In this document: one piece after another, positions 1 to 5,936 of the stretch
Position numbering within the stretch: the stretch's first letter is position 1
How the letters are laid out: every line of letters begins with the position of its first letter
Assembly: GCA_003445715.1 (NCBI GenBank)
Contig: DMCS01000098.1
Location: forward strand, 9,650-19,647
Source: Candidatus Mesolinea sp.
Lineage (GTDB): Bacteria > Chloroflexota > Anaerolineae > Anaerolineales > Anaerolineaceae
Length of the DNA stretch: 9,998 nucleotides
Direction: 5' to 3'
Notes under the pieces: model-generated
The model's input: the letters and a program-made list of their open reading frames with translations, nothing else
The model's database searches: none
What the model was told of the DNA's origin: nothing
Translations under genes and position numbers: made by a program

Positions 1-50
1 GCTTCTTCGCGCATTTTCTTGAGATCTTCAAGAGATTTGATTGTAGGCAT
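1..50 (-). CDS. N-terminal fragment of probable [2Fe-2S] ferredoxin-domain protein (runs off left edge)
   Basis: Only the first 16 codons and part of the next are present, reading MPTIKSLEDLKKMREE. The ATG is at 48-50 and a strong Shine-Dalgarno (AGGAG at 57-61, six bases from the ATG) directly follows the stop codon of the HATPase gene, so the two are co-translated. This N-terminus (a short lead, then SLEDLKK and a charged helix) resembles the small thioredoxin-like [2Fe-2S] ferredoxin proteins that lie between the HATPase gene and the NuoF-like subunit in hydrogenase and NADH-oxidoreductase clusters. That identity is inferred mainly from context, since no cysteine ligand lies inside the window. 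If correct, it would pass electrons within the flavin/Fe-S part of the complex in the cytoplasm. Confidence 0.6.
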   Translation of the reverse strand, partial: MPTIKSLEDLKKMREE

Positions 51-62
51 TTCACTCTCCTT

Positions 63-608
63 TTAATTCAATTCTAAGGCATTAATTCCACTAGAAAAAA
101 TTGAGCGAAGATAGCGGATCACCTCTGGGTTGCTCAGTGGCAAATCGCCCAATTCTTTTTTTAGACCTTGATCATCAAAATAAAACTCATTGCTATCTTT
201 TCTAACCCTGAAAATCCAGTGCACTTCAGGCGTGCCGACTTCCAAAGATAAAAAAGTGTCCACTAAATCTCCGAGAGGCATACGGTCAATATGATTGAGC
301 TGAAAGCGTACTTCGACTGTAGTGCCATTGCCTGCTTCGGAGTTGATAGAAAGGCAGCCGTTGCAAGCTTCAGCAGCTGCTTTGAGTAGAGGAATACCTA
401 AGCCTACCTTCCGTTCAGTTCGGCTGGTTACAAAAGGGTCGGTCACCATTGTAATCATCTCTGGACTCATGCCTTTTCCGTTATCCGTAATCCTGACCAG
501 TAATGTGTCGCTTTCTTTGTCTTCTTCTATCTCGATTTTTATCGTTGTTGCGCCAGCAGAGATACTATTAGCAGCAATGTCGAGAATGTGCAGGCTAATC
601 TCTCTCAA
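63..608 (-). CDS. Small HATPase_c-domain protein of the hydrogenase-type operon (histidine-kinase-like ATP-binding protein)
   Basis: This 181-residue protein has a GHKL/HATPase_c fold over about residues 1-105: N box around N14 (LDIAANS), G1 box D42-NGKG-46, F-box-like DPFVTSRT at 57-64, and G2 box VGLG around 68-71. About 75 C-terminal residues match no domain I recognise. There is no dimerisation/phosphoacceptor histidine helix and no sensor or membrane segment, so it is not a complete sensor kinase; an anti-sigma-like protein kinase or ATP-dependent switch is more likely. The start is TTG at 606-608, because an in-frame TGA lies four codons upstream. It overlaps the nuoE stop by four bases (TTGA), so translation is probably coupled. 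Homologues typically begin MREISLHILDIAxNS, which supports this start. Position between NuoE and the ferredoxin gene suggests a role in assembly or regulation of that complex (inference). Confidence 0.85.
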   Translation of the reverse strand: MREISLHILDIAANSISAGATTIKIEIEEDKESDTLLVRITDNGKGMSPEMITMVTDPFVTSRTERKVGLGIPLLKAAAEACNGCLSINSEAGNGTTVEVRFQLNHIDRMPLGDLVDTFLSLEVGTPEVHWIFRVRKDSNEFYFDDQGLKKELGDLPLSNPEVIRYLRSIFSSGINALELN

Positions 609-1114
609 TGAGCTGCCTCATTCGCTTGAATTTCTTGGATGACTCTGGGAAATTTATTGGGTTGAACTTTACCTTTGATATTTTCATCCACAACAATTAC
701 CGGAGCCTGGCTGCAGGCACCCACACAGCGGCAAACCTCTAAGGTGATTAATCCATCCGGAGTAGTATTCCCCGGCTCGATTCCTAAAAGCTGCTTCGCT
801 TTCTCGATGATTTGGTCAATCCCGCCAACATAACAAGCAGTGCCCAAGCAGAATTTAATTGTATGCTTACCTCGCGGCTCAGTGGTAAAGAAAGAGTAAA
901 AGGATACAACACCATGCACCTTGCTCACGGGCACGCCTAGAGCTTGGGCAATATATGCTTGCATAGGTTTGGAGATAAACCCAATTTCTTGTTGGACCTG
1001 GTTGAGCACAACCATTGTGGCGCCGTCTTTGTGGGCATTTTGGGCAATGATTTCGTCAATAATACGCTTCTGCTGTGGGTTTTCGAGTGGGTTTCTGGTA
1101 TTCGTGTTTTCCAT
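605..1114 (-). CDS. nuoE: NuoE/HydC-like [2Fe-2S] subunit of an NAD-dependent oxidoreductase or hydrogenase
   Basis: The product is a 169-residue thioredoxin-like [2Fe-2S] protein, equivalent to the 24-kDa subunit of complex I and to HydC/HndA of NAD(P)-linked [FeFe] hydrogenases. The four cluster ligands are visible as C89-x4-C94 (FCLGTAC) and C130-x3-C134 (CVGAC). Upstream are the helical segment and the GVVSFYSFF stretch typical of NuoE. The frame stays open back to 1237, but those 41 extra codons are AT-rich and overlap a promoter and operator. ATG 1112-1114, giving MENTNTRNPLEN, is the sensible start, with AAGGAG at 1128-1133; the 13-base spacing is rather long. The protein would take electrons from or deliver them to a NuoF-like flavoprotein encoded beyond position 1. 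Its promoter carries a possible Rex operator. Whether the partner is a hydrogenase or another NADH oxidoreductase cannot be seen here. Confidence 0.93.
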   Translation of the reverse strand: MENTNTRNPLENPQQKRIIDEIIAQNAHKDGATMVVLNQVQQEIGFISKPMQAYIAQALGVPVSKVHGVVSFYSFFTTEPRGKHTIKFCLGTACYVGGIDQIIEKAKQLLGIEPGNTTPDGLITLEVCRCVGACSQAPVIVVDENIKGKVQPNKFPRVIQEIQANEAAH

Positions 1115-1155
1115 AAAGCCTAACAGTCTCCTTACCGCCGCGATCGACCTAATGA

Positions 1156-1173
1156 TTGTGAAAATAATCGCAA
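1156..1173 (-). promoter_or_regulatory. Putative Rex (NADH/NAD+-sensing repressor) operator upstream of nuoE
   Basis: The plus strand reads TTGTGAAAATAATCGCAA, an 18-bp palindrome with half sites TTGTGA and TCGCAA. On the minus strand it is TTGCGATTATTTTCACAA, with a perfect TTCACAA half. Against the widely reported Rex consensus TTGTGAANNNNTTCACAA, 12 of 14 defined bases agree. The symmetry extends to 1153-1176 (TGATTGTG and CGCAATCA, one mismatch). It lies immediately downstream of the predicted -10 box, covering the expected transcription start, which is a classical repression position. The sequence match and position are seen; Rex binding is inferred. Confidence 0.55.
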
Positions 1174-1175
1174 TC

Positions 1176-1204
1176 AGTTTAATCCAGGAATGGGTTTGGG
1201 TCAA
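1176..1204 (-). promoter_or_regulatory. Sigma70-type promoter for the nuoE-HATPase-ferredoxin genes
   Basis: On the minus strand, TTGACC (1199-1204; five of six consensus bases) is followed after exactly 17 bp by TAAACT (1176-1181; four of six). Transcription would start near 1169, inside the Rex-like palindrome, leaving a leader of about 55 nt before the nuoE ATG. It sits in the only sizeable gap (119 bp) of an otherwise overlapping minus-strand run. This would let the redox subunits be expressed apart from the PHP, DRTGG and CBS genes. Confidence 0.5.
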
Positions 1205-1233
1205 CCCTTTAATTGATGAAGATAATAAAAGTA

Positions 1234-1950
1234 TCAAAAAATAGAAATCAGACCTTCGCGGATGGCAGCAAGGCTGCTATCTTGCGCAGAAAACTCCAAT
1301 TCTCCAAGGAAATCCTCTAGATAATGGACATCACCATTTTTGAGTAAGAAGTAATCAGCAAGCTGTGGGTATCTCTTTATGGCTGAATCCTTGCTAGCAT
1401 TACGGGATATCTCTAAGAACTCGACCTCCAAATCTGGCGGGACGCAGCCCAAGCGCGGCAGCAAGCCAAAAGCTTCGCGGTTTACATGGGCGGGAATGAA
1501 TAAACCGCCTAAATCGGTTACAAAGCGGCAAGCTTCTTGGATCGAAATCTGTACTGAGGTTAAGAGCATTCGTTCTTCGTGTGCTAAAACCTCACCGTTC
1601 CGATCGATAATTACTTGTGGTCCAAAAACCGCTTCGTTATTGATTCGGTTGGGCAAAAAGCGGTCCACAAGTTGTTGTAGGGCTTGGAGCTGATCGAGTG
1701 TATCGAAAATACACAAAGAGTGGATTTCTTCGCTGGTTTGCAGCTCCATTCCAGGTAGAGCTAAAAGTCCATACTCTTCAGCTACGGCGATGACAGGAGC
1801 TGCATTTTGACTGGCATTGTGGTCAGTGATGGCGATAAGATTGATTTCATGAAGTAGAGCAGCTTCGACAATTTGCTTGGGCAGCATGTCTCTTCCAGCA
1901 CAAGGGGAAAGCACTGTGTGAACATGCAAATCAGCCCGGAAGCGTATCAT
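1234..1950 (-). CDS. PHP-domain metal-dependent phosphoesterase
   Basis: This 238-residue protein has the full set of PHP (polymerase and histidinol phosphatase) motifs: D7-L-H9-V-H11 near the N-terminus, TDHN with D43/H44, PGME with E69, H77, P153-A-H155, and GDVH with D207/H209. These residues bind two or three metal ions and hydrolyse phosphoester bonds in the TrpH/YciV and HisK relatives. The substrate here is unknown; small nucleotides, oligonucleotides or a phosphorylated signal are all possible. The ATG at 1948-1950 overlaps the stop of the upstream DRTGG gene (ATGA), so translation is coupled. The protein is cytoplasmic, with no signal or membrane segment. A PHP gene at this position recurs next to trimeric [FeFe]-hydrogenase genes in anaerobes (from memory), but its job there has not, to my knowledge, been established. 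Confidence 0.9.
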   Translation of the reverse strand: MIRFRADLHVHTVLSPCAGRDMLPKQIVEAALLHEINLIAITDHNASQNAAPVIAVAEEYGLLALPGMELQTSEEIHSLCIFDTLDQLQALQQLVDRFLPNRINNEAVFGPQVIIDRNGEVLAHEERMLLTSVQISIQEACRFVTDLGGLFIPAHVNREAFGLLPRLGCVPPDLEVEFLEISRNASKDSAIKRYPQLADYFLLKNGDVHYLEDFLGELEFSAQDSSLAAIREGLISIF

Positions 1951-2312
1951 AAAAATTCACTCATGCGGTTATTTGCTCGAATTCCCATCTGCCAAAGGCG
2001 GCCGACGACCTCGAAGCTGGGCAGAGGGGTAGATAATAGCGCAATTTGCATTTCATTGGCGCGTGCCAGCGTGGTTTCATCAGGCTGAGCGCCCTCTGTG
2101 ATAATAATCGCGGGGATTTCCAGAAGCGTGGCTACCGCGACAATATTACTGTGGGCTAACAGGGTAACCCACACACAGCCGTTGGGCGCGCCAGCTACAA
2201 CGCAGCTGAGCATATCAGAAACATAGCCTTGATATATATGCACTTGATTGAAGGCGGTGGCATTCGTAAGTACTCTGAGCTGCAGGCGTTCGATGACATC
2301 TTGAAGAATCAT
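1947..2312 (-). CDS. Stand-alone DRTGG-domain protein (downstream copy)
   Basis: A 121-residue protein consisting almost wholly of one DRTGG domain (the domain also found in the N-terminal half of some phosphotransacetylases and in CBS-domain proteins). Recognisable parts are the opening MILQDVIERLQLRVLT helix, the YVSDMLSCVVA segment near 30-40, the alternating hydrophobic strands around CVWVT and PAIIITEG, and a final SFEVVGRL. The same layout occurs in the other DRTGG gene of this run (3294-3668), so the two are divergent paralogues flanking the CBS-HATPase gene. The ATG at 2310-2312 has AAGGA six bases upstream and starts two bases after the CBS-HATPase stop; its own stop overlaps the PHP start. 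No catalytic residues are evident. A ligand-sensing or scaffold role for an acyl-phosphate or nucleotide is a guess. Confidence 0.8.
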   Translation of the reverse strand: MILQDVIERLQLRVLTNATAFNQVHIYQGYVSDMLSCVVAGAPNGCVWVTLLAHSNIVAVATLLEIPAIIITEGAQPDETTLARANEMQIALLSTPLPSFEVVGRLWQMGIRANNRMSEFL

Positions 2313-2314
2313 AC

Positions 2315-3286
2315 TTAGTCCTTATCTTTTGGTGAGTGTTTTGGAGTTTTCAAGTAAAGCGTCATGTATAAATTTGTGCCGCGTTCAGGCGAGGAGGTTA
2401 GGCGCATCTCGTCCACGCATTGTTTGATATTGGAAAGCCCCATGCCTGCGCCAAACCCCATTCTACGTACCTCTTCGCTGGCAGTGGAATAGCCTGGCTG
2501 CATGGCAAGCTCGATATCTGGAATGCCGGGTCCATCGTCATAGGCTTCTAAAGTGATTTTATCCTGCTCGATCTCAACGCGTAATACGCCCCCATTATTC
2601 GTATGGATTATCAAGTTCATCTCGGCTTCGTAGGCAGCAATGCCGCATTGACGGGCAATCTGCGGTGAAGCGCCTAAGCGGCGCAAAGCCTTTTTGATGT
2701 TGTTAGAAGCTGCGCCGCCATGGGTAAAGTCATTCTTTTTCACATAATAGCGCAGGATCAGTGTGGTGTGATCGGAAACAATGTCCTCAAATAAATGCGA
2801 TGCACGATAGCGAATCAGCTCCTCCATTTCGTAGTCACGCTGCAGAGCTTTAAGCAAGCCTATGGATATGTCACCCTTTGTAAGGATCCCTACCACCTTA
2901 TCGTTTTCGTCCAATACTGGCAAACGTCCAACTTTAGTTTTAACAAATTGTTTCAAAGCTTCGATGAGCTGGTCTGTATTGCGCGCCGTGATGACGTTAC
3001 GGGTCATATAATCAGCCACGGTTAAATCAATGCGGCCATCGCGTAGCGCACGGATCAGATCTTCAATGGAAAGGATGCCGAGAAGTTCTCCTTCCACTGT
3101 TACTGGTGCGCCGGAAATGCGGTTTTTCTTGAAAATATCTAATGCATCTCGCATGGTCAGCTCTGGCGTCAGCGTGATTAAGTTTTTACTCATCACCTCG
3201 TCAGCAGTGAGCTTGTAAGCGAGCTCTTCGACACGAGTGATTTTTGCTGCGTCAGCATCGGTGATGTTAGCGTTATCAAAACTCAT
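2315..3286 (-). CDS. Two-CBS-domain protein fused to a HATPase_c anti-sigma-type kinase domain
   Basis: The 323-residue protein starts with a CBS pair (about 27-83, with MSKNLITLTPELTMRDAL and GILSIEDLIRAL; and about 93-149, with MTRNVITARNTDQLIEAL and GILTKGDI). CBS pairs usually bind adenosine nucleotides or NAD. After a linker of about 25 residues comes a HATPase_c domain of the RsbW/SpoIIAB type (about 175-313): N box ending at N224, G1 box D250-DGPG-254, and glycine lid GFGAGMGL at 277-284. There is no membrane segment and no histidine phosphoacceptor helix, so this is probably a serine/threonine anti-sigma-like kinase gated by nucleotide binding to the CBS pair (inference). No STAS partner is present in the window. 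It lies seven bases after one DRTGG gene and two bases before the other. Its own ribosome binding site is poor, pointing to translational coupling. Confidence 0.88.
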   Translation of the reverse strand: MSFDNANITDADAAKITRVEELAYKLTADEVMSKNLITLTPELTMRDALDIFKKNRISGAPVTVEGELLGILSIEDLIRALRDGRIDLTVADYMTRNVITARNTDQLIEALKQFVKTKVGRLPVLDENDKVVGILTKGDISIGLLKALQRDYEMEELIRYRASHLFEDIVSDHTTLILRYYVKKNDFTHGGAASNNIKKALRRLGASPQIARQCGIAAYEAEMNLIIHTNNGGVLRVEIEQDKITLEAYDDGPGIPDIELAMQPGYSTASEEVRRMGFGAGMGLSNIKQCVDEMRLTSSPERGTNLYMTLYLKTPKHSPKDKD

Positions 3287-3293
3287 GGTTGTA

Positions 3294-3668
3294 TTATTCT
3301 CTATCGAACGCGTGGGTGATTTCCGACTCGAAGCTGGGAAGGTTTGCGCGCATCAGCCGGCCGCTGATTTCGTACACGCCGAGCTTGGAGCTAATTATCG
3401 GAATTTTCTCGTCGATAGAGAGTTGTATCGTCTCCGGTGACAGCGATTTTCCACGCGCGAAAATGATTGCGCGCACGTCCGCAATCATTGCTGTGCGCAC
3501 GACCTGTGGGTTGGTTAGACCTGTGATGAGCAGTGACTCCGGCATTATTGAAGCCAACACATCGCTCATCAAGTCGCCAGCAAAACCGCCTTTTATTTCT
3601 AATTGTGGGTTTGCATTAGGGGTGAGGAGCTTGCCTTCTACGATCTGGATTACTTCACTAAGAATCAT
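3294..3668 (-). CDS. Stand-alone DRTGG-domain protein (first gene of the run)
   Basis: A 124-residue single DRTGG domain: an initial helix MILSEVIQIVEGKLLT, the characteristic GGFAGDLMSDVLA at about 27-39, then the alternating strands SLLITG and VRAIIFARG, a helix ETIQLSIDEKIPIISS and a terminal YEISGRL. It is closer to the usual family pattern than the second copy at 1947-2312, which has lost the GDLMSDV motif. The ATG at 3666-3668 is preceded by AAGGAT at good distance. As the first gene of the minus-strand run it defines the probable operon start; the promoter would lie in 3669-3800. Function unknown. Association with the CBS-HATPase and PHP genes suggests a sensing module for the adjacent redox complex. 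Confidence 0.82.
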   Translation of the reverse strand: MILSEVIQIVEGKLLTPNANPQLEIKGGFAGDLMSDVLASIMPESLLITGLTNPQVVRTAMIADVRAIIFARGKSLSPETIQLSIDEKIPIISSKLGVYEISGRLMRANLPSFESEITHAFDRE

Positions 3669-3727
3669 GTTTTACATCCTTTATTCAATCCGCTTTAATC
3701 TATTTTATCCTGGTTTCAGAAAAGAAG

Positions 3728-3757
3728 GTTATAGAAATTCTGCGTTTTCAGCGTCGA
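3728..3757 (-). promoter_or_regulatory. Possible promoter of the DRTGG-CBS-PHP run
   Basis: On the minus strand TCGACG (3752-3757; four of six) and TATAAC (3728-3733; five of six) are 18 bp apart, placing a start near 3721 and a leader of about 50 nt before the first DRTGG gene. The -10 is good and the -35 weak, so an activator or a different start is possible. Confidence 0.3.
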
Positions 3758-3796
3758 ACAGGTAAACCTAGTCAGTAAAAATTAGTTGTACATATG

Positions 3797-3824
3797 TTGT
3801 AAGAATGGTCTAAGTACATATATT
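3797..3824 (+). promoter_or_regulatory. Possible promoter for the first degV-like gene
   Basis: TTGTAA (3797-3802; four of six) and TATATT (3819-3824; five of six) lie 16 bp apart in an AT-rich stretch. Transcription from about 3831 would give a leader of roughly 210 nt before the ATG at 4040. The boxes overlap a direct repeat GTACATAT (3788-3795 and 3814-3821), which could be coincidental or a regulator site. Confidence 0.3.
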
Positions 3825-3850
3825 TACATTTTTTATGCTTTTCTGATGTT

Positions 3851-3961
3851 TTGCGGGTATTTTAGAGTAAACTTATGACCTATAAACAAAATGCATTTTC
3901 AAGCCTTTGGGAATCTTGGCAAAAAGTTAAGCGATGCGCGTGGTTAAGTACCCGCAGGGTA
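3851..3961 (+). promoter_or_regulatory. Potentially structured leader with alternative stems ahead of the degV-like genes
   Basis: Bases 3851-3862 (TTGCGGGTATTT) can pair with 3946-3957 (AAGTACCCGCAG): twelve pairs in a row, two of them G-U, closing an 83-nt loop. The 3' strand can instead form a local hairpin TACCC-GCA-GGGTA (3949-3961). The two structures exclude each other, as in attenuators and riboswitches. A weaker stem, CTGCA (3975-3979) with TGCAG (3994-3998), follows. I match no known riboswitch class. The rest of the gene-free stretch 3669-4039 holds the two candidate promoters and a 37-codon open frame at 3875-3988. Confidence 0.3.
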
Positions 3962-4039
3962 AAATTGCGAAGTGCTGCAGTAGTGTAGAGGAGTGCAGGA
4001 ACACAAAAGATATTAGAGTTGCACCTAGGAGGAATAAAT

Positions 4040-4912
4040 ATGCTAAAGAACAAAGAAGTGTCTGTCATTACCGGGAGCGCCGCACAAGTTCCAAAGGAAA
4101 CTGCTGAGGCATTAGGAATAGACATCCTTCCATTGTTGATCTATGTTGATGGGAAAGAATATCACGATGGTATCGACATTTCCCCTGGGGAACTCTATCA
4201 GAGGATGCGATTGAACCAGATGGAGGTAAAGACAGCTGCTCCGACCGTCGGGCAATACTATCAAGCTTTTAAAAATTCCATCGAAGGTGGAGCGAAAGAA
4301 ATATTATGTGTCACACTCAGCAGCAAACTCAGCGCTGATTATAGTTCAGCAAAAAACGCAGCAAATTTGGTAAAAACGGAAAATCCTGAAAGCAAAATTT
4401 TCGTCTTTGACAGCCATCGAGCGGCAGTTCCCCAGGGTCTCTTAACTATTGAGGCAGCGGAGAGGCTCAACGCCGGGCAGCCAATGGAAGATGTGCTTAC
4501 ATATCTGGAAAACGCATGGCAAAAATCCTCCCTCGTTGCCGCATTGGATACATTGGAATACCTCAATAAGGGGGGACGGATTGGCCAAGCCGCAATTTAT
4601 GTTGGCAGTGCGCTGCAAATTTTACCAATTCTTTATCTCAATGATGAGGGCATTGTAGCCCCTGCAGCGATATTGCGCGGGAAAAACAAAATTATTCCTA
4701 CATTGGTTTCCCAACTTAAGAATCGAACCGAGGGTTATAAGAAAATTCGGCTTGCTGTGATGCATGCTGATGCTTTGGAACGAGCAGAGGAGCTGAAAGA
4801 AGCAATTCAAGAAGCTTTTCCATTAAATGATATTCCGATCGACGAATTCACACCCGTCATGGGTGCGCATGCCGGCCCTGGACTCCTTGGGTTGGGCTAT
4901 CTCTATGAATGA
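4040..4912 (+). CDS. DegV family (FakB-like) fatty-acid-binding protein, copy 1
   Basis: A 290-residue cytoplasmic DegV-fold protein. DegV/FakB proteins bind a fatty acid and, with the kinase FakA, present it for phosphorylation to acyl-phosphate. Visible family features are the second-motif region KTAAPTVGQYY, S-x-x-L-SADYSSA (the SGTYnSA position), VFDSHR, LEYLNKGGRIG, the ILPIL strand, and the C-terminal MGAHAGPG before a final YLYE. The first motif, normally TDSTxDLP, reads TGSAAQVP (T11-P18), so the conserved aspartates are gone, as in the neighbouring copy. The start is ATG 4040 with an ideal AGGAGG (4027-4032) seven bases away; a TTG at 4019 lies upstream of that site and is unlikely. 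It heads a plus-strand group with a second DegV gene and plsY. No fakA is in the window. Confidence 0.92.
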   Translation: MLKNKEVSVITGSAAQVPKETAEALGIDILPLLIYVDGKEYHDGIDISPGELYQRMRLNQMEVKTAAPTVGQYYQAFKNSIEGGAKEILCVTLSSKLSADYSSAKNAANLVKTENPESKIFVFDSHRAAVPQGLLTIEAAERLNAGQPMEDVLTYLENAWQKSSLVAALDTLEYLNKGGRIGQAAIYVGSALQILPILYLNDEGIVAPAAILRGKNKIIPTLVSQLKNRTEGYKKIRLAVMHADALERAEELKEAIQEAFPLNDIPIDEFTPVMGAHAGPGLLGLGYLYE

Positions 4913-5046
4913 TTGATATAAGGATCGTACAATCTTGCTTTACATTTTAGAACTATTTCTTACGAATTGTGTTTTATTGTTAGAATTAGATATGCAAAAG
5001 AAGATTTAATATGACAGCCTAAATAATTACTCGTGGAGGAAAGAGA

Positions 5047-5916
5047 ATGTTTGGAGAAGCTGTGGTGGTTACCGGAAGTGTGGCTCAGGTCCCCAAAGGT
5101 GTTGCCGAAACTTTGGGAATTGAAGTGCTTCCTTTGATAATATCCGTCAATGGAGAAGAATTTCGGGATCAGGTCACGATTTTCGCTGGCCAGCTTTATA
5201 AGAGAATGCGTGTCGAACAGTTGGAGGTAAAAACTGCAGCGCCCACCGTAGGTGAGTATTACGAGGCTTTTAAGCGAATCCGAGAGAAAGACATTCATCA
5301 GATTATCTGCAATCCGACCTCTACGAATTTAAGTTCTGACTACAGTGCCGCCGTCAATGCAGCCAACATTTTCATGGCTGATTATCCTGATGTCAAAATT
5401 TGTGTCCTCGATAGCCGGCGTGTAGCCGTCACACAAGGCTTGCTTTGTATTGAGGCAGCTCAAAAACTAAAAGATGGCGTTCCTTTTGAAGAAGTTGTAG
5501 AATATTGCAAGACTGAATGGCGCAAAACTGGTCTTTTTGCTGCGGTGGAAACATTAAAATATTTAGCCCAAGGCGGCAGAATTGGAAAAGCTGCCTCGCT
5601 GCTGGGCAATTCACTTCATATTATGCCCATCCTTTCTGTGGTAAATGACGAAGGTGTTGCCGCCCCTGCAGCGGTATTGCGCAGAAAGGATAAAATCGTC
5701 CCGACCTTAGTTTCACTCGTCAAGAAATATACCGACGGCTATAGCAAACTTCGCTTAGGTGTTACACACGCGGATAATCTGGAAGGTGCAGAAGCTTTGC
5801 GAGAAGCCCTCTTAGCTGAGTTTCCAGGAAAAGAAATTCTCATTGACGATTTCACACCAGTGATGGGTGCTCACACTGGTCCCGGATTATTGGCTGTAGG
5901 TTATCTTTATGAATAA
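5047..5916 (+). CDS. DegV family (FakB-like) fatty-acid-binding protein, copy 2
   Basis: A 289-residue paralogue of the preceding gene, with roughly half the residues identical by eye along the whole length, so the pair arose by tandem duplication. It keeps KTAAPTVGEYY, NLSSDYSAA, VLDSRR, LKYLAQGGRIG, the HIMPIL strand and MGAHTGPG. Its first motif is TGSVAQVP (9-16), the same departure from TDSTxDLP. Residues between 80 and 95 differ most from copy 1 (CNPTSTNLSSDY against CVTLSSKLSADY), close to the expected lipid pocket, so the two may prefer different acyl chains (inference). ATG 5047 has GGAGG (5035-5039) seven bases upstream. The 134-bp gap after copy 1 is AT-rich with no convincing terminator or promoter. 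The plsY-like gene begins 20 bases after its stop. Confidence 0.92.
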   Translation: MFGEAVVVTGSVAQVPKGVAETLGIEVLPLIISVNGEEFRDQVTIFAGQLYKRMRVEQLEVKTAAPTVGEYYEAFKRIREKDIHQIICNPTSTNLSSDYSAAVNAANIFMADYPDVKICVLDSRRVAVTQGLLCIEAAQKLKDGVPFEEVVEYCKTEWRKTGLFAAVETLKYLAQGGRIGKAASLLGNSLHIMPILSVVNDEGVAAPAAVLRRKDKIVPTLVSLVKKYTDGYSKLRLGVTHADNLEGAEALREALLAEFPGKEILIDDFTPVMGAHTGPGLLAVGYLYE

Positions 5917-5936
5917 CACTCATTTCGAGGCGACGG

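Noticed and set aside
1115..1237. N-terminal extension of nuoE to 1237 (41 extra codons, hydrophobic)
   Set aside because: It has no NuoE homology, overlaps the PHP stop, and covers a promoter and operator; ATG 1114 gives a normal-length NuoE.
2006..3338. Shared 12-mer CTCGAAGCTGGG in both DRTGG genes as a DNA repeat
   Set aside because: Both encode PSFE, but at non-equivalent places in the domain, so it looks coincidental.
3289..3765. Plus-strand open frame of 158 codons opposite the DRTGG gene
   Set aside because: It is the complement of a convincing gene, resembles no family, and has no ribosome binding site.
3788..3821. Direct repeat GTACATAT, 26 bp apart, as a regulator binding pair
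   Set aside because: Short, in AT-rich sequence, and overlapping a proposed promoter; chance cannot be excluded.
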